Assembly: GCA_028285035.1 (NCBI GenBank) | Contig: JANQQF010000180.1 | Location: 1 to 5,674 of the forward strand | Direction: 5' to 3' | Origin: Phycisphaerae bacterium | GTDB taxonomy: Bacteria; Chloroflexota; Anaerolineae; 4572-78; J111 | DNA length: 5,674 bases | Shown here: positions 1-5,674 of the stretch, in pieces | Numbering within the stretch: position 1 is the stretch's first letter | Layout: the number at the start of each line of letters is the position of its first letter | Notes under the pieces: model-generated | What the model was told of the DNA's origin: nothing | Database searches by the model: none | What the model saw: only the letters and a program-made list of their open reading frames with translations | Translations under genes and position numbers: made by a program

Positions 1-5
1 TTCAG

Positions 6-54
6 CGGGCTTCAACCTAACATAGGCCGGGGATTTATTCCCGGCCGAAGCTCG
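6..54. repeat. Long imperfect GC-rich stem-loop in intergenic DNA
   Basis: Positions 25-33 pair with 38-46 (GGCCGGGGA against TTCCCGGCC, one G-T pair) around a four-base loop. Directly outside, 6-13 pairs with 47-54 (CGGGCTTC against GAAGCTCG, one G-T pair), with an 11-nt bulge (14-24) on the left strand only. Together this gives about 17 paired positions. The 3' side can also pair differently: TCGGCC at 64-69 matches GGCCGA at 43-48, and TCGGC at 64-68 matches GCCGA at 56-60. Positions 1-80 are about 60% GC, clearly richer than the following leader. No T-run follows, so it is not a standard intrinsic terminator for the plus strand. It may be a copy of a dispersed palindromic repeat or a structured end of an upstream transcript; the sequence alone does not decide. 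Confidence 0.6.
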
Positions 55-115
55 AGCCGAACGTCGGCCCAATTCTCGCCCCATAACTGAAATATACCCA
101 TCATCTGCCAATCAC

Positions 116-144
116 TTGACAAACATTCGCCCTAAGCCTATTCT
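116..144 (+). promoter_or_regulatory. Putative sigma-70-type promoter of the exporter operon
   Basis: A perfect TTGACA -35 hexamer at 116-121 is separated by exactly 17 nt from TATTCT at 139-144, which matches the -10 consensus at four of six positions. Transcription would begin near 151 and give a leader of about 86 nt before the ATG at 237. The spacing and the perfect -35 box are good evidence; the weak -10 box and the absence of any visible operator keep this a prediction. Confidence 0.55.
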
Positions 145-182
145 CTCTTTACAAGTAATTGTTACACTTTGATTTTCTCAAC

Positions 183-215
183 CCACTCATCACTACTCAC
201 TATCCACTCATCACT
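183..215 (+). repeat. 12-nt direct repeat in a G-free leader
   Basis: CCACTCATCACT occurs at 183-194 and again at 204-215, a 21-nt period, with the related ACTCACTATC between the copies. The repeat lies in a 56-nt stretch (172-227) that has no G on the plus strand and ends at the Shine-Dalgarno AAGGA (226-230). An RNA of this composition would be largely unstructured, which may keep the exporter start site accessible. It may equally be simple slippage-derived sequence. Confidence 0.6.
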
Positions 216-236
216 TTATCTTTATAAGGAAATTTA

Positions 237-2045
237 ATGGCGACCACTGCAAATTTATCGGAGTTTTCGATTATTCAAACGTGGCAGTCAGACCGTCGCG
301 GCCCGATTCGATGGTTGATGTCACATACATTGCGTAATGGTATTTATATTTTCCTCTTATTCTTTGGAGCATTTGGTAATGCAATTGGGGCTGCCCTCGT
401 TGCAATGTTTACGGGGTGGGGCTTTGACTCGATTACTAGCACTGATAATCCGATTACTTTTTTGGGATGGACAGCGTTTGAGCAGGGTGGCTTGACCACC
501 TTAGGCTGGGTTGTCTTTTGGCTGGTTGTTTCCCAACTTATTCGTGGTGTCTTGATGTTCATGCGAAACATTTGTAGTGAGATCGTGGGGCAGCGTGTTG
601 AACGTGATACTCGGGATGAGTTATATTTGAGCATGATTGGTAAAAGCATGTCATTTCACGACCGCCAAACCACCGGCGATTTGATGGCCCGGGCGACCAA
701 TGATGTCCGCGAAATCAATTTTCTATTTAACCCAGGGGTAAATCTGGTCATTGGGTCAATCAATTTTATCATTGTTCCTTTCATTATGGTTCCCCCTATT
801 CACCCGCAACTGATCTTGGTCCCTGCTATTTTTCTCTTTGTTTATGCTTATCTTCTTTACGATTATTTACGTGAACTGCGGCCTGCCAGTGAGACCGTTC
901 GTCAGAAATTTGGGCAGTTAAACGCAACCTTGGCCGAGGCCATTGAAGGTGTCGAAACCGTCAAAGGAGCGGCCCAAGAAACCAAGGAAATCAATCGTTT
1001 TGACTTATCGTTGCTGGGTTGGCGTAATGCTTTTGTGCATCAAGGTGATATTGAGGCTAAATTTTTGCCCCTGCTATTACTAGGGGTCCTACAGGCAGCC
1101 GGTTTGTTACACAGTTTGCTGCTGTTTCAATGGGGTGACATTGGTATTGGTGATGTGGTTGCGTTTAATGGGATGTTGCTTCTCTTTCAATTCCCGACGT
1201 TTGTCGCTCAGTTTGCCTACGCCCATGTCGCTACAGGGTTGGCCAGTGCCAAGCGAATTTTGGAAATATTGAATGCCCACACTGAGCTTGGTCAAAATAC
1301 TGAAGGTCATCGCCAAGTCATGGAAGGTAAAATTGACTTTAATAATGTTACCTTTAGTTACACAGGAGTCAGTAATGCGATTGATGAAGCTAATTTTACC
1401 ATTATGCCAGGGCAAAAGGTGGCTGTTGTTGGTCAAACAGGAAGTGGTAAAAGTACAGTAGCCAAGCTGATTAATCGTACCTATGATATAAGTCAAGGGC
1501 AGATTTTGATCGATGGCGTGGATGTTCGTGATTGGAATTTGGAGACATTACGACAGCAGATTTCGGTGATTGAACAGGACATTTATCTCTTTTCCCGAAC
1601 ACTTGCTGAAAATATCGCTTTCGGGAATCCTCAAGCTAGCCGGGAGGAAATCATCGAAGCGGCCAAGGCGGCTCAAGCCCACGATTTTATTATGGATTTC
1701 AAAGATGGCTACGACACGATTGTTGGCGAACGTGGGGTGACATTGTCTGGGGGGCAACGGCAACGAATTGCTCTATCACGGGCCTTTCTGACGAATCCCC
1801 GTATTTTAATTTTAGATGACTCCACCAGTGCTATCGACAGTGCCACTGAAGATCGAATTCAGCGAGCCATTGAGCGGGTCGCTCAGGGGCGAACAACCTT
1901 GTTAATTACCCACCGTTTGTCCCAGATTCGTTGGGCCGATTTGATTATTGTGCTGCGCCGTGGCCGTATCAGTATGGTTGGGCAGCATGATCAATTGATG
2001 GTGGAGTCTGAGGCCTATCGCAATATTTTTGCTCGGTACGAGTAG
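237..2045 (+). CDS. ABC exporter half-transporter, membrane domain fused to ATPase (type IV / MsbA-like)
   Basis: This protein couples ATP hydrolysis to export across the inner membrane; the substrate cannot be told from sequence. At 602 residues it has the usual length of a membrane-plus-ATPase half-transporter. Hydrophobic segments lie near residues 35-58, 88-109, 168-186, 189-209, 276-297 and 305-328, followed by the ATPase domain from about 365. Visible motifs are the A-loop Tyr375, Walker A GQTGSGKST (399-407), Q-loop Gln447 in VIEQD, signature LSGGQ (503-507), Walker B ILILDD (523-528), D-loop SAID (531-534) and switch His559 in ITHRLS. The residue after the Walker B Asp527 is Asp528 instead of the catalytic Glu. 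In this family that marks the degenerate site of heterodimers such as TM287/288, whose partner supplies the Glu. No partner lies in the window. The ATG has AAGGA at 226-230, six nt upstream, and the reading frame is intact. The exported-protein gene follows after 23 nt. Function is sure at the level of ABC exporter; multidrug, lipid or peptide substrate is open. Confidence 0.96.
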   Translation: MATTANLSEFSIIQTWQSDRRGPIRWLMSHTLRNGIYIFLLFFGAFGNAIGAALVAMFTGWGFDSITSTDNPITFLGWTAFEQGGLTTLGWVVFWLVVSQLIRGVLMFMRNICSEIVGQRVERDTRDELYLSMIGKSMSFHDRQTTGDLMARATNDVREINFLFNPGVNLVIGSINFIIVPFIMVPPIHPQLILVPAIFLFVYAYLLYDYLRELRPASETVRQKFGQLNATLAEAIEGVETVKGAAQETKEINRFDLSLLGWRNAFVHQGDIEAKFLPLLLLGVLQAAGLLHSLLLFQWGDIGIGDVVAFNGMLLLFQFPTFVAQFAYAHVATGLASAKRILEILNAHTELGQNTEGHRQVMEGKIDFNNVTFSYTGVSNAIDEANFTIMPGQKVAVVGQTGSGKSTVAKLINRTYDISQGQILIDGVDVRDWNLETLRQQISVIEQDIYLFSRTLAENIAFGNPQASREEIIEAAKAAQAHDFIMDFKDGYDTIVGERGVTLSGGQRQRIALSRAFLTNPRILILDDSTSAIDSATEDRIQRAIERVAQGRTTLLITHRLSQIRWADLIIVLRRGRISMVGQHDQLMVESEAYRNIFARYE

Positions 2046-2068
2046 GTTATGTTCAAAGGAGAAAGATC

Positions 2069-2923
2069 ATGAATCATCGGCAAATTTTACTAACAACCGT
2101 GTTGTCTAGCCTGTTGACACTGTTGATCATCGTTGGATCGATGCTTGTTTTCAGTCAGGCGAATGCAGCACCTAGTACACAGGATGCTACATCTTCGACG
2201 GCGGCCCGTTATGTTAGTGTGTCTGGCTTGGCATTTAGCCCGATTAATCAAAGCACCCAATATAGATTTGATAATGTGCGTCAAATGCTAAGCCTTGAGA
2301 CTACAACTCGAAATTTCTTTGCGAACAATAATGTTTTTGTCGCCCCGTTAAGTTTGCCCGATCAAACGATTTTGACCGGAATTACTGCCTTTGGAGAAGA
2401 TTTTGATAATCAGGGTTCGGTTGTAGTTCGATTAAAGCGCTGTGAGCATAGTCAAGCGCTTTGTACCTCGCTCACTGATGTGACCAGTATTGACACCTTT
2501 GCCTTGGGGCGATTTGAGACTGCACAAGTGTTAAATTTAAATGAAGTGGTCAACAACAATTTATATTCATACTTCTTAGAGCTTGAAATAACCGCTTTAC
2601 GAAATAGTGGCTTACGGTCGGTCCGAGTAGAACTCATCGACAAGGGAACAGTTGGCGGAGCAATTAGTATTCGAGAATCGTGGGAACTATCTGGTAATGT
2701 GACCCGACTTGCCTTAGTGAGCGGGGCTTTGAGCCAAGTCGAGATTTGTACGAATAACTTGAACGACTTACCTAACATTACCCATTATCCATCGGTGATT
2801 ATTGATGGTCAATCTACCCGCTTGTCAAGCAACGCCTGTGTCACGGTTTGGGGGACTAATATTGAATTACGACGCGCCTTTAATACTGTCGCCTCATCAG
2901 GGACATATCAAATTTTACGCTAG
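2069..2923 (+). CDS. Exported beta-rich protein of unknown function
   Basis: I do not recognise a named family. The 284-residue product begins with a clear signal peptide: a short basic start (MNHRQ), a hydrophobic core at about residues 6-28, and a signal peptidase I site after ANA at 31-33, leaving a mature chain of about 250 residues. There is no lipobox, no second membrane segment and no C-terminal sorting signal, so it should be released outside the membrane. Residues about 47-190 alternate polar and hydrophobic residues, as in a beta-sandwich, and contain Cys125 and Cys132 spaced like a small disulfide hairpin. Residues about 205-284 form a second module with Cys227 and Cys257. A strong Shine-Dalgarno AAAGGAGA (2055-2062) sits seven nt before the ATG. 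The gene starts 23 nt after the exporter stop with no terminator between, so cotranscription is likely. It could be a surface accessory of the transporter, its substrate, or merely a neighbour. Confidence 0.86.
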   Translation: MNHRQILLTTVLSSLLTLLIIVGSMLVFSQANAAPSTQDATSSTAARYVSVSGLAFSPINQSTQYRFDNVRQMLSLETTTRNFFANNNVFVAPLSLPDQTILTGITAFGEDFDNQGSVVVRLKRCEHSQALCTSLTDVTSIDTFALGRFETAQVLNLNEVVNNNLYSYFLELEITALRNSGLRSVRVELIDKGTVGGAISIRESWELSGNVTRLALVSGALSQVEICTNNLNDLPNITHYPSVIIDGQSTRLSSNACVTVWGTNIELRRAFNTVASSGTYQILR

Positions 2924-2944
2924 TCACCTTTATTATCTGCAATC

Positions 2945-2981
2945 AAAAAACGGGCGTTTCATTACGAGACGCCCGTTTTTT
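2945..2981. terminator. Bidirectional intrinsic terminator between convergent operons
   Basis: CGGGCGTTTC at 2951-2960 pairs with GAGACGCCCG at 2966-2975 (ten pairs, one of them G-T) around the five-base loop ATTAC. Six A's at 2945-2950 lie on the left and six T's at 2976-2981 on the right, so each strand reads as a GC-rich hairpin followed by a U-run. It starts 22 nt past the plus-strand stop (2923) and ends 18 nt past the minus-strand stop (2999), so it can end both converging transcripts. Confidence 0.94.
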
Positions 2982-2998
2982 ATTGTTGGAATATACCC

Positions 2999-4987
2999 TC
3001 AATCTGGATTGAACTCAAGTACAGGCTTGACGTTGGACGAACATTTTATATCAACCGTATTACTAAATTGAGGTTCAGCTGGTCCACCATTCTTAAAGGC
3101 CTCAGCGTAAAATTGGACGCCTGTTGTATCATCTCCTGTGTTGGGGCAGAAGATCAAGAATGCGTGATCGTTTGATGAGATTTCAACCGGGAAATTGCTG
3201 GGCGTGTTAGATAAATTACGGCAGGCTTGTGAGTCTTGGCAAATCGCCGCTGCTCCGGCTGCCTCCCCCCCAACGGTTAATACATCCGTATCGATCCGAC
3301 GCCATTCATCCGTTTCGATACAGAAGAAGTCCCCAAACCATTCCTCAAGCGAACAGTCTCTATTGGTGACTTGTTGATATCGATCAATGTGTAAAACCAC
3401 CTCATCAACCGCATCATCAAAGTGTTGCCATTCAACTTCAACAGTTCCCGTTCGCACACTGGATGAAACACTGGCATTTGGGTCGTTTGAACTGACGGGG
3501 GCATCAGTCGCGAATGCGACATTAGCACTAAACCCTGAACCAGCTTCAGGCACGACCCTAACATTAACCTGCGCTTGCGAGGTACAGGTGCCGTTGTCAG
3601 CAAACAAGGTGATGACATGGTCTCCAACCGTTCCAGTCGGGAATGTGGCTCGGCTGTTGGGGTCTGAGGTTGAAACAGATTGGATATTTCCAGTTGGATC
3701 TTCAAACACGATGTCAAAGTTGCTGGCATTGATGATATTCCATTCCAAGGTCAAATCCTGGCCTCTCAGAGCAACTACATCAACTGGATTCGCTGGCTCG
3801 AATACATCACCAACCCCCAAAATTTCAAATTGGTTGATCACTGGGGCACCATAAATTCCAAAGTCACAATCACGGACCACTTCCAGTGTCACCCCTAAAA
3901 TTGGGCCAAAGAAAACGCCGTGTGGATTGCGCATTCGCCAATAACTTTGATGAATACCCGGTGTCGTTGGAACCGTGAGCAGAACTTCTAAAACAGCAGT
4001 CTGATTTGGCTTACCTTCAGGCATAATGAGTTGATTGCTATCAATCAGAACATTACGACGCGCTGGTTCATTTGGGAAGGCCGACTCAAATGCAACCCCA
4101 CCTGATCCCATCTGCCGTCCTCCATAAAAGCTCAGTTCATAGCCAGGTCCCCAAGTACAGGTTCCAATATTTTGCAATCGCCAGGCCCGATTAATGATTG
4201 TCCCACCGACTGCCTCCGCCGCAACATCATCGGCTTCCGTCACAAAAACCCGTCGATTTGAGGTTTTTGGGGCAAAAACCCCAACAAATTTAGCCGCATC
4301 ACAAACAGGTGCGGTGAAAGAAGATAGCTGATCTTGAACTGGACCCGGTGGGATACCTGGGGCTGGTGGAGGTGGCGGATATCGAGGAACGGGAGTAGGC
4401 TCCAAGGCCTCCCCACCGGTTGTGCTGATAATAAAAGCTGCGCCATCATCGTTTGTAGTAGAAGAGGCCGCACCAGGTGTAGGCGAAGCAATGGGTTGGG
4501 CTGCAATTTCGGTTGGTTCAGGCTCAACCACGGCCGGCTCACTTTGAGCCAAGATTTGGCTTGAAAGTGCGGTGCTATCAATGACATCAAGTGTTTGAGT
4601 TAACTGTGTACCAAGTGTACCATCATTTGTCACAGACTGAACGCGAATTTGATATGTTCCAGGATCTTGAGGTAGCCACTCCTGAACAACTATTCCATTT
4701 CTGGGAGCATCTGACCTAATCAGGCGCTCAGGTTCACCGGCTTGGCTTACATATAGCTCAACTCGTGAGATGGAGTTACTGTTAGGATGTCCACTTTGAA
4801 TTTGTACAGGACTACCTATTAACAATTTTGTATTATCTGCTGGGGCAAAAATGGTTGCTGTCTGTGGCTCAGGTGAATCCGGTTCTGGAGCACCTCCAAT
4901 AATGCCACAAGCACTAACCATGGCAATGGTCAGTAAAGAGGCTAAGAGGAGGGCTAAGATTATTCTAGCATTTTCAAATATATTCAC
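2999..4987 (-). CDS. Large surface lipoprotein with Ig-like and NBR1-type Ig-like domains
   Basis: This is probably a membrane-anchored extracellular binding or scaffold protein; it has no visible enzyme motif. Counted from the GTG at 4987 (662 residues), the order is: signal peptide with lipobox VSAC and lipidated Cys27; an Ig-like domain at about 42-136; a Pro/Thr/Ala/Ser-rich linker at about 139-226 with a five-proline run; and an NBR1-type Ig-like domain at about 229-371. That domain shows WRLQNIGTCTWGPGYEL (269-285) and YWRMRNPHGVFFG (349-361), typical of the family. A PKD/Ig-like domain follows at about 374-478 (Cys374 and Cys468), then a C-terminal module at about 490-662 with six cysteines that I do not recognise. 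The ten non-lipidated cysteines are an even number, which suits exported disulfides. The frame is open further upstream to an ATG at 5020 and a TTG at 5023, but those lack a Shine-Dalgarno. The GTG has AAAAGGAG seven nt upstream and gives a cleaner signal peptide. The gene lies 46 nt downstream of the small lipoprotein gene and ends at the shared terminator. Confidence 0.91.
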   Translation of the reverse strand: MNIFENARIILALLLASLLTIAMVSACGIIGGAPEPDSPEPQTATIFAPADNTKLLIGSPVQIQSGHPNSNSISRVELYVSQAGEPERLIRSDAPRNGIVVQEWLPQDPGTYQIRVQSVTNDGTLGTQLTQTLDVIDSTALSSQILAQSEPAVVEPEPTEIAAQPIASPTPGAASSTTNDDGAAFIISTTGGEALEPTPVPRYPPPPPAPGIPPGPVQDQLSSFTAPVCDAAKFVGVFAPKTSNRRVFVTEADDVAAEAVGGTIINRAWRLQNIGTCTWGPGYELSFYGGRQMGSGGVAFESAFPNEPARRNVLIDSNQLIMPEGKPNQTAVLEVLLTVPTTPGIHQSYWRMRNPHGVFFGPILGVTLEVVRDCDFGIYGAPVINQFEILGVGDVFEPANPVDVVALRGQDLTLEWNIINASNFDIVFEDPTGNIQSVSTSDPNSRATFPTGTVGDHVITLFADNGTCTSQAQVNVRVVPEAGSGFSANVAFATDAPVSSNDPNASVSSSVRTGTVEVEWQHFDDAVDEVVLHIDRYQQVTNRDCSLEEWFGDFFCIETDEWRRIDTDVLTVGGEAAGAAAICQDSQACRNLSNTPSNFPVEISSNDHAFLIFCPNTGDDTTGVQFYAEAFKNGGPAEPQFSNTVDIKCSSNVKPVLEFNPD

Positions 4988-4994
4988 AGTGAGA

Positions 4995-5002
4995 CTCCTT
5001 TT
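4995..5002 (-). promoter_or_regulatory. Ribosome binding site that sets the start of the large lipoprotein
   Basis: Read on the minus strand this is AAAAGGAG, followed by TCTCACT and then GTG at 4987-4985, a seven-nt spacing. If translation began at the ATG at 5020, the same bases would have to encode the cluster Arg-Lys-Arg using AGG codons, and nothing resembling a Shine-Dalgarno precedes that ATG. This favours the GTG start. Confidence 0.72.
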
Positions 5003-5033
5003 CCTACGCGTTGAGCTCATCAATTCAGTTTAT

Positions 5034-5468
5034 TTATTGCACATCAAATCCTAAAAAATCCGACTCTGTCTTTTGTCCTGCTTGATTGTATCCCACAACC
5101 TTTATAACATAGTGCCCTTGCTCTATAGGGGTAAATGTTTGGGCTGCGGTGAAGGATTTTTGCGTAAAAGGAGCCTGATCGGATCGGATCAAAATATTAC
5201 TTTCCCCTGACGGAGTTTGTACGGCATACAACTCAACATGTGAGACGGCAGTTGGATCCTCAGTTCTTGACCGCACAGTAATTGGTCTGTTGATTGGAAG
5301 TGGAGTGTCGGGAGGACGAACTAAGAGCGACGTTTGAAAACGATCAATAGTAATGACGTCTTCTTCTGCCAAGATCGTTGTGTTGCACCCAGCTAAACTG
5401 ATAATCACGCCAAAAATAAATAATAATCGCAGCCAAGGTTTTGCATCATCCAATTGTTTTACGATCAT
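5034..5468 (-). CDS. Small single-domain Ig-like lipoprotein
   Basis: The 144-residue product has a lipoprotein signal peptide: a basic N-terminus, a hydrophobic stretch at about residues 14-26 and lipobox LAGC with the lipidated Cys28. After a short spacer, nearly all of the mature chain (about 45-143) is one Ig-like beta domain. It resembles the first domain of the larger downstream lipoprotein: VSHVELY (75-81), LIRSD (93-97), then a GHYVIKV strand (118-124) match ISRVELY, LIRSD and GTYQIRV there at similar spacing. No cysteine remains besides the lipidated one, and no catalytic motif is seen. The ATG has GGAG (5477-5480) eight nt upstream. It is the first gene of the minus-strand operon. 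The role is likely extracellular binding, possibly as a partner of the large lipoprotein, but no ligand can be named. Confidence 0.87.
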   Translation of the reverse strand: MIVKQLDDAKPWLRLLFIFGVIISLAGCNTTILAEEDVITIDRFQTSLLVRPPDTPLPINRPITVRSRTEDPTAVSHVELYAVQTPSGESNILIRSDQAPFTQKSFTAAQTFTPIEQGHYVIKVVGYNQAGQKTESDFLGFDVQ

Positions 5469-5674
5469 CTCAAGAACTCCAAAATATAGTTAAGCAAACC
5501 GGAAGAGGTTTTGGGAAAACAGAAATTTTTAATCAGAGAAACTGCGTCTAAACAGGCCGACAAACTGGTTTACTTATTAAACGTGTTCCGCAATAAGGTT
5601 TAGAGATCAGATGTTCCGGTTTTACAGCGAATTTGAGGATTTACCAAAGATTTTCATTCGATTCATCCCTCAAT
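5469..5674. other. Upstream region of the lipoprotein operon
   Basis: No gene of convincing length is seen in these 206 bases on either strand. The promoter of the minus-strand operon should lie here, but I find only poor matches to sigma-70 boxes. A 9-bp inverted repeat, AAACCGGAA at 5496-5504 and TTCCGGTTT at 5614-5622, brackets most of the region and may be a pair of regulator half-sites or chance. Confidence 0.45.

Noticed and set aside
1..90. A plus-strand frame open from the window edge to TGA at 88-90, possibly the end of an upstream gene
   Set aside because: Only 29 codons, in GC-rich sequence where stops are rarer, and it runs through the strong hairpin; the Arg/Ser/Pro-rich translation resembles no known C-terminus. 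The gene cannot be supported without the sequence to the left.
3387..3854. 155-codon open frame on the plus strand inside the large lipoprotein gene
   Set aside because: It is antisense to a well-supported gene, has no recognisable domain, and its Ser/Thr/Val-rich composition is what the opposite frame of such a gene gives.
4262..4282. Hairpin with seven pairs (GGTTTTT against AAAAACC, loop GGGGC) within the large lipoprotein gene
   Set aside because: It lies inside the coding region of the NBR1-type domain and is explained by the codons of a VFAPKT-like stretch; no T-run in a terminator position follows.
4240..4590. 116-codon minus-strand frame overlapping the linker of the large lipoprotein in another frame
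   Set aside because: It is out of frame within a real gene, has a biased Leu/Pro/Gln composition from the repetitive linker codons, and shows no conserved motif.
5619..5647. Possible minus-strand promoter, TTGGTA with 17-nt spacer to TAAAAC
   Set aside because: Both boxes match the consensus at only four of six positions, and the start would leave a leader of about 140 nt; matches this poor are expected by chance.
5622..5666. 14-codon minus-strand frame beginning ATGAATCG near the window end, a possible leader peptide
   Set aside because: There is no ribosome binding site at proper spacing, no repeated regulatory codons, and no attenuator-like hairpin with a U-run after it.

Overview
The window has two short operons that converge on a shared, bidirectional intrinsic terminator. 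It holds four protein-coding genes and no RNA genes, CRISPR array, insertion sequence or phage genes. The best guess for the host is a member of the Chloroflexota (Anaerolineae/Ardenticatenales-like or Herpetosiphon-like). The main reason is the secreted lipoprotein that joins Ig-like domains, a Pro/Thr/Ala-rich linker and an NBR1-type Ig-like domain, an architecture common in that phylum. The moderate-to-low GC and an exported-protein style with small disulfide loops fit but do not prove it. This assignment is inference from protein style, not from a marker gene.

Left part, plus strand. Positions 1-80 are GC-rich and fold into a long imperfect stem-loop, probably outside any gene. An AT-richer leader follows. 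It carries a perfect TTGACA -35 box, a 17-nt spacer, a TATTCT -10 box, and then a 56-nt stretch with no G that contains a 12-nt direct repeat. The first gene (237-2045) is a full-length half-size ABC exporter (membrane domain plus ATPase domain). Its Walker B motif ends in Asp-Asp instead of Asp-Glu, the hallmark of the degenerate subunit of a heterodimeric exporter, but no partner is encoded here. After 23 nt and a strong Shine-Dalgarno comes a 284-residue exported beta-rich protein of unknown function (2069-2923). The two are very likely cotranscribed.

Right part, minus strand. A 144-residue lipoprotein (5468 to 5034) is followed by a 662-residue lipoprotein (best start GTG at 4987, end at 2999). 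The small one is essentially one Ig-like domain. That domain is recognisably homologous to the N-terminal Ig-like domain of the large one, so the pair looks like a domain duplication kept within one operon. The large protein then has a proline-rich linker, an NBR1-type Ig-like domain, a further Ig/PKD-like domain and a cysteine-rich C-terminal module. Both products should be anchored on the outer face of the membrane and probably bind protein or cell-wall partners.

Apart from the convergent arrangement, nothing in the sequence ties the exporter operon to the lipoprotein operon. The intergenic stretches (1-236, 2924-2998, 5469-5674) are each shorter than 300 bases and are described below. I see no clear evidence of a new defence or mobile system. 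The most notable points are the unpaired degenerate exporter with its secreted companion, and the two related lipoproteins.
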